DNA of 40,373 bases from CAADGL01 sp964643885. Its GTDB lineage: Bacteria; Planctomycetota; Phycisphaerae; UBA1845; Fen-1342. Made by a program: the position numbers and the translations under genes. Location: assembly GCA_964643885.1 (NCBI GenBank), contig CAZXUI010000037.1, positions 1 to 40,373 of the forward strand, read 5' to 3'. This document shows, one piece after another, positions 33,172 through 40,373 of this stretch. The notes under the pieces are model-generated. The model was not told where the DNA came from and searched no databases. It was given only the letters and a program-made list of their open reading frames with translations. Numbering within the stretch: the stretch's first letter is position 1; every line of letters starts with the position of its first letter.

Positions 33172-33337
33172 TGACGGAATTTCGTCATAGACCTGCGTTG
33201 ATTGCGCGATATGATCATGTGTGACGGGGTACCGTCAGAAAAATGACGGCTTGGTTTGACTTTGGGCGGCTTCCGTGGCAGGTTATAGGTGGTTGATCGT
33301 CACGGATTCGACCGAGCGCGAAAGCGAGGTGTGACGG
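33172..33337. promoter_or_regulatory. Cluster of TGACG/CGTCA palindromes upstream of the pilM operon
   Basis: Two 16-bp palindromes of form TGACG-N6-CGTCA at 33172-33187 and 33222-33237 begin exactly 50 bp apart, about five helical turns. Single half-sites follow at 33244-33249 (TGACGG), 33298-33302 (CGTCA) and 33332-33337 (TGACGG). Seven half-sites in 166 bp is far above chance for a 5-mer. A TATGAT (33210-33215) lies between the two palindromes and a TTGACT at 33256-33261 after them, so promoter overlap is possible. This looks like a cooperative operator for a dimeric regulator, controlling the pilM operon or the dockerin gene. Confidence 0.5.
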
Positions 33338-33703
33338 ACCCGACAAGCCCCTGAGATCGACATCCCGGTTTGGCCGCGTGCGGTAGCGCAGCAATACCCG
33401 CACTTATACATCGTTGTCATCCCCCCTGAGCGACCGCGGCGGTTAGTTCCACCGCGGAGGTCGTCGCGCGAGCGACGGCCGAATCACCAACAACACGAAC
33501 AGAGCGAACGTGCGAGCCGCGTTTGCGGTTGCGCTTCGGCCCATTTTCGGCAGCGCCCAACGGGGGTGGCTGCCCTTGCGGGCGGAAATCCGCAAGCACC
33601 GGCCGGCGCGCGTGCGGCTCGCGATCGGGTCTGGATTCCGGCGCCGCGTGGCCCGCCGCGGGCTGCGCGAGTTGCCGCACGCTTTGGCCGAAGGAGGCTC
33701 GTC
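33338..33703 (+). other. Gene-free leader of the pilM operon
   Basis: About 366 bp with no supported gene. It contains a hairpin CTTGCGG (33575-33581)/CCGCAAG (33590-33596), a GTGCGG/CCGCAC pair near 33378-33403, and the strong ribosome binding site AAGGAGG (33691-33697). The stretch 32987-33171 also shows no gene. If transcription begins near the palindrome cluster, the mRNA has a long structured leader. Confidence 0.4.
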
Positions 33704-35890
33704 ATGGCATCGGTGAATGGCGTCTGGGGCATTGAGATCGGGCAATGCGCCCTGAAGGCGATCAAGCTCCGGCCGGCGGACGACGGCAAGGTGGAGATCG
33801 TCGCGTTCGACCTGATCGAGCATCCGAAGATTCTGTCTCAGCCGGATGCGGACGCCGAGGAGCTGATCAAGTCGTCGCTGGAGAAGTTCGCCTCGCGCAA
33901 CGAGTGGCAGGGCGACCAGTTCGTGATCGGCGTGCCCGGCCAGCAGACCTTCAGCCGATTCTGCAAGCTCCCGCCGGTGGACGAGAAGAAGATTCCCGAC
34001 ATCGTCCGCTTCGAGGCCAGCCAGCAGATTCCCTTCGACATGGACGACGTGGTCTGGGACTACGAGGTCTTCCGCGAGAAGGACTCGCCCGAGGTCGAGG
34101 TCGGCATCTTCGCGATGCGCAAGGACCTGGTCCGCAAGCACATCGACTATTACAGCGGCCACGGCATCAACACGTCGGTGATCCAGACGGTGCCCTCGGC
34201 GCTGTACAACTTCTGCCGCTTCGACCAGGAGCTGTCGCCCGACGAGAACGACGCCGTGGTGGTGATCGACGTGGGCGCTCAGAAAACCGACCTGGTCATC
34301 GTCGAGCCGAACAGCGCCTGGACCCGCAACATCCCGCTCGGCGGAAACAACTTCACCGAGGCGCTGATCAAGTCCTTCAAGCTCTCGTTCTCCAAGGCCG
34401 AGAACCTGAAGCGCACCGCCGCCTCGCACAAATACGCCCGCAACATTTTCCAGTCGATGCGGCCGGTCTTCGCCGAGCTGGTGGCCGAGATCCAGCGCTC
34501 GCTGGGTTTCTACAGCTCGACGCACCGCGACGTGCACCTCAAGCAGGTGCTGGCTTGCGGCAACGCGTTCCGGCTGCCGGGCTTGCAGAAATACCTGGAG
34601 AACAACCTCTCGATCGAAGGCGGCGTGATCAAGCTCGAGAAGTTCGCGAAAGTCGTCCCGACCGCGACCAGCAACGCGCCGCAGTTCACGGAGAACATTC
34701 TCAGCTTCGCGGCCGCGTACGGCCTGGCGCTCCAGGGGCTCGGGCTGGCGAAGATCTCCTCGAACCTGCTGCCGCCGGAGCTGGCCCGCATCGCCATGTG
34801 GAAGCAGAAGCAGCCTTACTTCATGGCGACGGCGGCGGCGCTGGTCCTGGCGGCGATCCTGCCCTGGACGCGCAGCGGCCTGGACGCCGCGGCGCTGGCC
34901 TCCAACAGCGACGCGGGCGATCAGGCGGCCCGCCTGGTGCAGGAGGCGCAGCGGCTGGCGCGCGAGTTTCAGCAGGCCCAGAGCGACTCGGGCGGCAAGG
35001 AGGCCAATATCCAGCAGCTCTTCGAGCTTCAGAAGAACAAGGCCCTGGTGCCCACGCTCTTCACGCTGATTCACGCGGCCGCGCCGACCGTTCCAGAGAT
35101 CGCGCAGGCCGAATCGCCGGAGGCGGTTCGCAAGTTGATCGAGGCGAACAAGGCGCAGCTCGAGCGCACCAGCCGGCGGCAGGTGATGATCGAGGCGGTG
35201 CAGATCAAGTACAGCGGCAATATCGACGCCGAGGAGCGGCCGATGGCCATCGCGGCCGGGGGATCGAGCATGATGTCCGGAGCGGCAGGTCCCTATGGCG
35301 CTGTCGAGGGTGAGGGCGGGAGGAGACGTTTCGCTGGAGGAGGCGGCGAAGTCTTCACGGCTTCGTCGGACGACAGCTCCGGCGAGAGCAAACCCGGCTT
35401 CGTGGTCACGATCAGCGGCCGGCTGACGTACGGCAAGGCCGTTTCCGACGCGGTCTCGCTGATCACCGAGGAGTTCTATTCGAATCTGGTGCGGCTGGGC
35501 CGCCAGCCGGGGCTGGGCTTCTTCATTCCCGAGGAAGACCCGAAGGCCCTGGACAAGCGGAACCTCGGGCACCCGAACGTCGTCCAGTACTACGAGGGGG
35601 TTCAGCCGGCCGGTGGAACGTTCGCCGGCGGAGCGGTGCCGGGCATGGTCTCGCCTGAAGTCGGCGGCTACATCGGCAAGGGCGGCGGGCGCAGCGGAGA
35701 CATCATCGGCGGTGAATACGGCGGTCTGATGGGGATGGTGCCTGGCATGCCGCAGCGGGAGGAGATCGACCCGTTCAAGGACCCGGTCACGGGCGAAGAC
35801 ATGAAGACCGACTGGCGCTTCACGTTTTCGTTCAAGGTGCAGCTTGGCGAGATGCCGGAGCAGCCGGCCGAGCAGGACAAGAACCAGTAG
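33704..35890 (+). CDS. pilM: PilM-like pilus assembly ATPase fused to a PilN-like part
   Basis: 728 residues from ATG 33704 (AAGGAGG at 6 nt). Residues 1-345 are PilM, an actin/FtsA-like cytoplasmic protein: phosphate-1 motif GIEIGQCALKAI (9-20), phosphate-2 DVGAQKTDL (189-197), adenosine motif ACGNAFRLPGL (284-294). Directly after comes NLLPPE (354-359), close to the INLLP motif by which separate PilN proteins bind PilM, then one membrane helix (about 370-388) and a long periplasmic part with a coiled coil (about 405-440), as in PilN. So PilM and PilN are joined in one chain. The periplasmic end is enlarged by Gly-rich linkers (about 525-550 and 650-690). First gene of a three-gene operon; 32 bp to the next. 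Confidence 0.85.
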   Translation: MASVNGVWGIEIGQCALKAIKLRPADDGKVEIVAFDLIEHPKILSQPDADAEELIKSSLEKFASRNEWQGDQFVIGVPGQQTFSRFCKLPPVDEKKIPDIVRFEASQQIPFDMDDVVWDYEVFREKDSPEVEVGIFAMRKDLVRKHIDYYSGHGINTSVIQTVPSALYNFCRFDQELSPDENDAVVVIDVGAQKTDLVIVEPNSAWTRNIPLGGNNFTEALIKSFKLSFSKAENLKRTAASHKYARNIFQSMRPVFAELVAEIQRSLGFYSSTHRDVHLKQVLACGNAFRLPGLQKYLENNLSIEGGVIKLEKFAKVVPTATSNAPQFTENILSFAAAYGLALQGLGLAKISSNLLPPELARIAMWKQKQPYFMATAAALVLAAILPWTRSGLDAAALASNSDAGDQAARLVQEAQRLAREFQQAQSDSGGKEANIQQLFELQKNKALVPTLFTLIHAAAPTVPEIAQAESPEAVRKLIEANKAQLERTSRRQVMIEAVQIKYSGNIDAEERPMAIAAGGSSMMSGAAGPYGAVEGEGGRRRFAGGGGEVFTASSDDSSGESKPGFVVTISGRLTYGKAVSDAVSLITEEFYSNLVRLGRQPGLGFFIPEEDPKALDKRNLGHPNVVQYYEGVQPAGGTFAGGAVPGMVSPEVGGYIGKGGGRSGDIIGGEYGGLMGMVPGMPQREEIDPFKDPVTGEDMKTDWRFTFSFKVQLGEMPEQPAEQDKNQ

Positions 35891-35922
35891 GCGCGGGGAA
35901 CTGAGCCAGAAAGGGATGAGCC

Positions 35923-37197
35923 ATGAGCATGGTTCTGAGTTTAATCAAGACGCACCTGCTGTCGCTGATCAGCGGCGTGGTGGCGATCGCCTGCATCGTG
36001 CTGGCCGCGATGGGCATGTCCTCGGACGCGGTCAGCGAGGCGATGAAAAAGCGGCTCGCGGAGACGGGGGCAACCAACATCGCCTCGCTCCGCAGCAGCG
36101 CCAAGAACACGGACATCATCAACGCTGAGAAGGAACGCGGGCGGCGCTTCCAGGAGGAGTTCGAGAAGACCGTCCAGGCCGCGCTGGAGATCAACGAGCG
36201 CAAGCCGCTGATGGAGGGCGTCTTCCCGACGCCTGTGCGGCTGAGCACGCCCTTCGAGTTCCGCGAGGCGTACAAGACCGCCCTCTCGCGACTGCCGCAG
36301 ATCATGCAGGCCGGCACGCTGCCCAACCTGGCCGAGATCCAGGAAGAGCAGCAGAACGTCGAGGACCTGATCGCGCAGAAGCAGGAGGAGATCCAGGAAA
36401 CGCTGCTGGCGGACGAGGGCGCTGCGGCCGGCGCGCCTGCGGCCGGCCGGACCCCGGCGGTGCAGCCCGGCCGGGCGCCGACCGGCACGTTCGTCACGGG
36501 TCAGAACCCGGCCGCGAACGTGAACCTCCAGGCATTGATCCAGAACGACCCGAAGTTCAACCCGCTGCTGCGGGCGCGCGTGGCCAAGGCCAAGGATATC
36601 CGCTGCTACTACGACGAGACCAGCTTCCACACGCACCCGCTCGTGGCCGCGCTGGACGCGCCGCTGCCGCGCGACATGTGGGCCGCGCAGGTCAGCCTGT
36701 GGGTGCAGCAGGACGTCGTTCAGGCGATCGCCAACTGCAACCAGGAGGCGGCGGCCAGGCTGCGCGATGCGGACGTGTACGTCGAGCACGTACCGGTCAA
36801 GCACCTGGTCTCGGTTCACGTGCACGGCTACATCCTGGATAAGAAGATATGGCCTTTCCCGTCGGGTGTCTCGCGGCAGATGGACATCCCCCAGTCCTTC
36901 ACCGGCCGCAAGAGCGACGACCAGTTCCACGTGATCCGCTTCACCGTGCAGGTGGTCGTGGATCAGCGCGAGATCAACAACCTGGTCAACTGGATCAGCA
37001 AGGAGAACTTCTATACCTGCCTGAACCAGCAGTACCAGCCGGTGCCGCCGGAGTTTCCGAACAACGGCTATCTGTACGGCACCGCGCCGGTGGTTCTGGC
37101 GACGCTGGATTTCGAGGGGTATCTGGCGCGGCGGGTGTACGAACAGTGGATGCCCAAGGAAGTGCTCGATGCGTTGTCGGGTCAGGGCGGGGAGTAG
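35923..37197 (+). CDS. Membrane-anchored periplasmic partner of PilM (PilO-like position)
   Basis: 424 residues from ATG 35923, AAGGGA at 6 nt. One N-terminal membrane helix (about 8-32, LLSLISGVVAIACIVLAAMGM) is followed by a charged helical stretch likely to form a coiled coil (about 38-90), a further helical region with Gln/Glu-rich EEQQNVEDLIAQKQEEIQE, a Pro/Ala linker (about 165-195) and a globular C-terminal half (about 210-424). The layout, one helix then coiled coil then a globular domain, is that of PilN/PilO, and the gene is in the PilO place, but the sequence is not recognisably PilO. Third-position C is frequent, suggesting strong expression. It lies 32 bp after the fusion gene and 33 bp before the next. 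Confidence 0.75.
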   Translation: MSMVLSLIKTHLLSLISGVVAIACIVLAAMGMSSDAVSEAMKKRLAETGATNIASLRSSAKNTDIINAEKERGRRFQEEFEKTVQAALEINERKPLMEGVFPTPVRLSTPFEFREAYKTALSRLPQIMQAGTLPNLAEIQEEQQNVEDLIAQKQEEIQETLLADEGAAAGAPAAGRTPAVQPGRAPTGTFVTGQNPAANVNLQALIQNDPKFNPLLRARVAKAKDIRCYYDETSFHTHPLVAALDAPLPRDMWAAQVSLWVQQDVVQAIANCNQEAAARLRDADVYVEHVPVKHLVSVHVHGYILDKKIWPFPSGVSRQMDIPQSFTGRKSDDQFHVIRFTVQVVVDQREINNLVNWISKENFYTCLNQQYQPVPPEFPNNGYLYGTAPVVLATLDFEGYLARRVYEQWMPKEVLDALSGQGGE

Positions 37198-37230
37198 TTT
37201 CGAGACGCTGCCAGTAAAGGAGAACTAGCC

Positions 37231-39366
37231 ATGCCAAAGGGCATACTGAGCATGATCGAGCGGCACGTCGAGAAGGGCATCCTGGGCCTGGCCGGCGTGT
37301 TCGTGCTGTGGACGGCGTGGGCGTACCTGATCAACTCGCCCAACAAGGTCAAGTTCGAGAGCCAGGAGCTCTCCCCCGGGCAGCTCAACGAGGCGATCCT
37401 CGAGGCCGCCCGGCGGATGGACAGCCAGATCAAGAGCGCCCGGCCCGAGGAAATCAAGATCGAGAGCTTCAGCCGCGAGCTGCGCGCGCAGCACGAGGGG
37501 GGCATCTTCGCGGCCGCACCCGAGGCGGCCCGACAGTTGCCGCTTCAGCGGCTGCCGCGGATGGGCATGTTCGGAAGCGCGATCGAGCTGCCGGGCCTGG
37601 AGGAGTCGGAGGAGGCGTCGGTTCGCCTCGTCACGCCGCTGCCGCCGGGCAAGCCGGTGGCGATCGCCGATCGCAGCCTGCTGATCCCGGGTGCGACGCC
37701 GGAAATCAGCATCGAGCAGGCCAGCAGCGCGCAGGTGGCGACGGCCGGCGGCACGCCGGTCGAGACGCCGTGGGCCTCGGTGGCGGCGTACTTCGACATG
37801 GGCGCCCAGCGCGAGGAGATGCTCAAATCGCAGTATGCGAATTTCCGCGCCCGCGTCTACGTCGTGGGCGTCGACGTGCAGCGGCAGGAGATGCAGTCCG
37901 ACGGCCAGTGGTCGGAGTGGAAGGACGTGCAGGGCACGAAGCTGATGCCCGACGTGGAGATTCCCGAGCCCGTCTTCGACGACGAGACCAAGGCCCTGAT
38001 GAACAAGGACGAGATCGACAAGATGTTTGCGATCGTCAAGGCCGAGCAGAAGACGCTGATGCAGCCGGATTTTCCGCCGGTCGAAGCGGGCGGATTCTGG
38101 GAGACGCCGCCGCTGCCGGGCCTGGCGGTCGAGGAGGAAGAGGAGGAGACGGCGGTCGTCAGGCGGCCGCAGGAGCCGCGCCAGCCGGCCCGGGCGCCGC
38201 AGCCGCCGCCGATCTACACCGGTCCGCGAGACGCGCAGCCCGGCGGTCGGTTCGGTGACACTATCGGCGGGAAAGGGGGAGGGGGCGATCTCCTGGGCGG
38301 TTCGGGGCAGTCGGCGTTCAGCTCCGCCCGCCAGGAAGCCGAGGCGAAGCGCGAAGGTCGCAAGCAGGCCCGCCAGGACCTGAGCGAAGCCGGCCGGGCG
38401 TTCGGACAGCGCGACTACCCGAAGGCCCGCGAGTACGCCTCGCGCGTCGCCAACAACCAGTACGCCAATTCGGGTGACAAGCGCAAGGCGGAGAAGCTGC
38501 TCGAGCGGGTCGACAAGGCCATTCAGCGCGAACAGGCCCGCATCGCCGGTGCGACGCCCGGCACGAGAGTGCCCTTCGGTCCGACCGGCTTCGGCGGCGA
38601 TCCGCGGATGCCCGGCGGCGTCATGGATGAAGGCGGCGCTGTCGGCAAGGGCGGCGTCATGGACGTGATCTCGGAGGGCGGGATGGACCCGCGCGGCGGC
38701 GGCCGCGGAATGAGCCTGAATTATGGCCCGACGGTCGCGCGCGAGGCCGCCCCGCTGGTGACGCATCCCGACAAGCCCCAGACGGCCGCCGTCTGGTTTC
38801 ACGACGACACGGTCGAGTCGGGCAAGACCTACCGCTACCGCATGCGCGTGGCGCTGTGGAACCGCTACGTCGGCCGCAAGCGGGCCCTGGTCGACCCGAC
38901 CGAGGCCAACAGCGCCGTGATCAAGGGCGAGTGGTCGGTGCCGAGCGACCCGATCACCGTCACGCCCAAGGCGTACTTCTTCCTGGTCGGGCCGAACACC
39001 GAGCGCGACGGCGTGCGGACGGAAGTGTGGACGTGGCGCAACGGTTTCTGGCTCAAGGAGCAGTTCGACGCCCGGGTCGGCGACGTGGTCGGCGGCGAGA
39101 AGGTCACCAAGACCGGCGAATGGGACGAAGGCGGCGAGGTCCGCGCCCCGGTCGACTTCTCGACCGGCGCGGTCGTGCTCGACATCCGCGAGGCGCCGAT
39201 CACCGTCCGTCTGCCCGGCAAGGGCGGCAGCTTCACGCACCGGCAGACCACGACCTGGATCATGACCTACATCGATCCGGCCGACGGGCAGGTCAAGGAG
39301 CGCGTCCAGGAGTTCGACCGCAACGACCCGATTCGCGAGAAGCTCAAGGACGAGTCGTTCCTCTAA
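37231..39366 (+). CDS. Large membrane-anchored periplasmic protein of the PilM operon
   Basis: 711 residues from ATG 37231, AAAGGAGA at 7 nt. A short basic/amphipathic start (MIERHVEKG) precedes one membrane helix (about 15-34, ILGLAGVFVLWTAWAYLI). Residues 170-280 form a globular part; about 300-365 is Pro/Glu- then Gly-rich linker; about 370-430 is helical (SARQEAEAKREGRKQARQDL and a TPR-like DYPKAREYASRVANNQYA); a second Gly-rich linker follows, and residues about 495-711 form a beta-rich C-terminal domain (YRYRMRVALWN, ITVTPKAYFFLVG). No PilP, PilQ or secretin motif was seen. It may take the place of PilP, linking the inner-membrane platform to an outer part, but this is inferred from position only. 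A perfect terminator follows at 39407-39454. Confidence 0.75.
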   Translation: MPKGILSMIERHVEKGILGLAGVFVLWTAWAYLINSPNKVKFESQELSPGQLNEAILEAARRMDSQIKSARPEEIKIESFSRELRAQHEGGIFAAAPEAARQLPLQRLPRMGMFGSAIELPGLEESEEASVRLVTPLPPGKPVAIADRSLLIPGATPEISIEQASSAQVATAGGTPVETPWASVAAYFDMGAQREEMLKSQYANFRARVYVVGVDVQRQEMQSDGQWSEWKDVQGTKLMPDVEIPEPVFDDETKALMNKDEIDKMFAIVKAEQKTLMQPDFPPVEAGGFWETPPLPGLAVEEEEEETAVVRRPQEPRQPARAPQPPPIYTGPRDAQPGGRFGDTIGGKGGGGDLLGGSGQSAFSSARQEAEAKREGRKQARQDLSEAGRAFGQRDYPKAREYASRVANNQYANSGDKRKAEKLLERVDKAIQREQARIAGATPGTRVPFGPTGFGGDPRMPGGVMDEGGAVGKGGVMDVISEGGMDPRGGGRGMSLNYGPTVAREAAPLVTHPDKPQTAAVWFHDDTVESGKTYRYRMRVALWNRYVGRKRALVDPTEANSAVIKGEWSVPSDPITVTPKAYFFLVGPNTERDGVRTEVWTWRNGFWLKEQFDARVGDVVGGEKVTKTGEWDEGGEVRAPVDFSTGAVVLDIREAPITVRLPGKGGSFTHRQTTTWIMTYIDPADGQVKERVQEFDRNDPIREKLKDESFL

Positions 39367-39406
39367 CCGTGACGCGGGCATCGGCCCGCCCGCTGGGGAT
39401 TCAACA

Positions 39407-39454
39407 GGCGGACGGCACGGCCGGCATACCGGCTGCGGCCGTCCGCCGCTTTTT
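39407..39454 (+). terminator. Intrinsic terminator of the pilM operon
   Basis: GGCGGACGGC (39407-39416) pairs perfectly with GCCGTCCGCC (39438-39447); the loop contains a second small hairpin. Two bases later a run of five T begins (39450-39454). It lies 40 bp after the last operon gene. This is the clearest terminator in the window. Confidence 0.85.
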
Positions 39455-39458
39455 GGGT

Positions 39459-39464
39459 GATAAT
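39459..39464 (+). promoter_or_regulatory. Candidate -10 element for the PhnP-like gene
   Basis: GATAAT, five of six matches to consensus, begins 5 nt after the terminator T-run and about 50 bp before the GTG at 39510. No -35 is evident, because that place is inside the terminator stem. Confidence 0.35.
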
Positions 39465-39509
39465 GGCGCCGGGCGAGCTGCCCGGCGCAGCCGTCCGGGA
39501 AGGAGTTGA

Positions 39510-40280
39510 GTGTCCACTCGCCTGACGATTCTGGGCTCGGGCACGTCGCACGGCGTCCCGATGATCGGCTGCGATTGCGACGTGTGCCGCTCGGGCGATC
39601 CTCGCGACCGGCGGACCCGCACGAGCGCTCTGGCGAGCTTCGAAGAGCATCATCTGCTGATCGACACCGGGCCGGAGATGCGGCTTCAGTGCCTGGCGTG
39701 CGATGTGCGGCGGGTGGATGCGATCCTCTTCACGCACCATCACGCGGACCACGTCGTCGGCCTGGACGACGTGCGCCGCTTCAACTGGCTCAGCGGCGGG
39801 GCGATCCCGGTCTATGCCAACCGCCGCACGCTCGACTGCCTGACGACGATGTTCCGCTACGCGTTCGAGGACGACGCGGAGTATCCCAGCGCCAAGCCGC
39901 AGCTCATCCCGCACGAGATCCGCGGCCCGTTCGAGCTCTTCGGCCGCGAGATCATCCCGATTCCGTACTTTCATGGAGAGTTACCGGTCCTGGGTTTCCG
40001 CGTCGGCGGCGTGGCCTACTGCCCGGATTGCAGCCGCATCCCGGATGACACGCTCGGGCTGCTGCGCGACCTGGACGTGCTTGTGCTCGATGCCCTGCGC
40101 CGCCGGCCGCACCCGACGCATTTCAACCTGGAGCAGGCCGTCGACCAGGCCCGCCGGATCGGCGCCCGGCGGACCTATTTCACGCACATCGCCCACGAGC
40201 TGGGCCACGCGGCCACGGAGGCGGAGCTGCCCGAGGGCATGTTCCTGGCGTATGACGGGCTCGTGCTGGAGGGGCGGTAG
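39510..40280 (+). CDS. PhnP-like metallo-beta-lactamase-fold hydrolase
   Basis: 256 residues from GTG 39510, with AGGAG 4 nt upstream. The zinc-binding signature is H76-x-H78-x-D80-H81 (THHHADH). The N-terminus GSGTSHGVPMIGCDCDVC has the Cys trio (C21, C23, C26) that in PhnP forms an extra structural zinc site, and later ligand regions are present (PYFHGE, LVLDALRRRPH, HIAHELGH). PhnP cleaves cyclic ribose phosphates, but most homologues without a phn operon have unknown nucleotide or RNA-related substrates. No phn genes are in the window. It probably has its own promoter after the pilM terminator, so its link with that operon is only proximity. Confidence 0.9.
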   Translation: MSTRLTILGSGTSHGVPMIGCDCDVCRSGDPRDRRTRTSALASFEEHHLLIDTGPEMRLQCLACDVRRVDAILFTHHHADHVVGLDDVRRFNWLSGGAIPVYANRRTLDCLTTMFRYAFEDDAEYPSAKPQLIPHEIRGPFELFGREIIPIPYFHGELPVLGFRVGGVAYCPDCSRIPDDTLGLLRDLDVLVLDALRRRPHPTHFNLEQAVDQARRIGARRTYFTHIAHELGHAATEAELPEGMFLAYDGLVLEGR

Positions 40281-40306
40281 GCCCGGCGCCGCTGCTCCGA
40301 GAATGA

Positions 40307-40373
40307 GGGACCGGTTTCCTCAACATTGGGGGACCGGTCTCCGACCGGTCTGATTGGGGGACCGGTCTCCGAC
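40307..40373. repeat. Palindromic tandem repeat at the window edge
   Basis: A 21-bp segment built on the self-complementary core GACCGGTC occurs at 40325-40345 and again at 40353-40373, period 28 bp; a degenerate copy starts near 40307. It runs off the end of the window, so copy number is unknown. It is unrelated in sequence to the repeat at 25-140. Confidence 0.75.

Noticed and set aside
33704..34800. FtsA or MreB-like cell-division protein
   Set aside because: The actin-like motifs fit, but the following NLLPPE, membrane helix and operon context fit PilM/PilN better, and no ftsZ is nearby.

Overview
The window looks like a chromosomal scaffold piece from a planctomycete, most likely of the Phycisphaerae type. 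This is inferred from very high GC, a planctomycete-type ECF sigma factor (Sigma70_ECF family), a short dockerin-like secreted protein, a multi-domain kinase-like membrane protein, a DUF1844 protein, a DUF3352-like protein and many large membrane or periplasmic proteins without clear relatives. No rRNA, tRNA, transposase, phage gene or CRISPR array was seen. A run of exactly 100 N (11112-11211) is a scaffold gap, so order and distance across it are not proven.

Layout. 1-1076: tandem and dispersed palindromic repeats around a C-terminal J-domain gene on the minus strand. 1077-7198: a polytopic membrane protein, then a 1483-residue pseudokinase with a long array of helical repeats. 7325-11111: an MntR-type regulator, a large membrane protein and a FecR-domain secreted protein. 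11112-12259: gap and two small membrane ORFs of doubtful integrity. 12250-14587: dapF, clpS (minus) and panC. 14720-22074: lgt with a large insertion, then a tight run DUF1844 - VWA - exbB - exbD - exbD - TPR. 22187-26520: uvrB and a DUF3352-like secreted protein. 26845-27471: ECF sigma factor (minus). 27848-29967: a translationally coupled MTAP-family phosphorylase and amidohydrolase. 29995-32178: two divergent SAM methyltransferases. 32504-32986: dockerin-like protein. 33172-33337: a cluster of TGACG/CGTCA palindromes. 33704-39366: a PilM-PilN fusion and two large membrane-anchored partners, closed by a clear intrinsic terminator. 39510-40280: PhnP-like metallo-beta-lactamase-fold hydrolase. 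The right edge holds another palindromic repeat.

Two assemblies stand out. (1) In the ExbB/ExbD operon there is no TonB or TolA, but the VWA protein has a TonB-like N-terminal membrane helix with the Ser-x3-His-x6-Leu pattern that TonB uses to contact ExbB/ExbD. I infer a proton-motive-force-driven system whose energised effector is a periplasmic von Willebrand A domain, with a TPR protein as partner. (2) The PilM operon fuses the cytoplasmic actin-like PilM and a PilN-like membrane part through the NLLP motif, and replaces recognisable PilO/PilP with two unfamiliar proteins. It may be a planctomycete-specific inner-membrane platform for a type IV pilus or type II secretion-like machine. Both functions are inferences from sequence and context.
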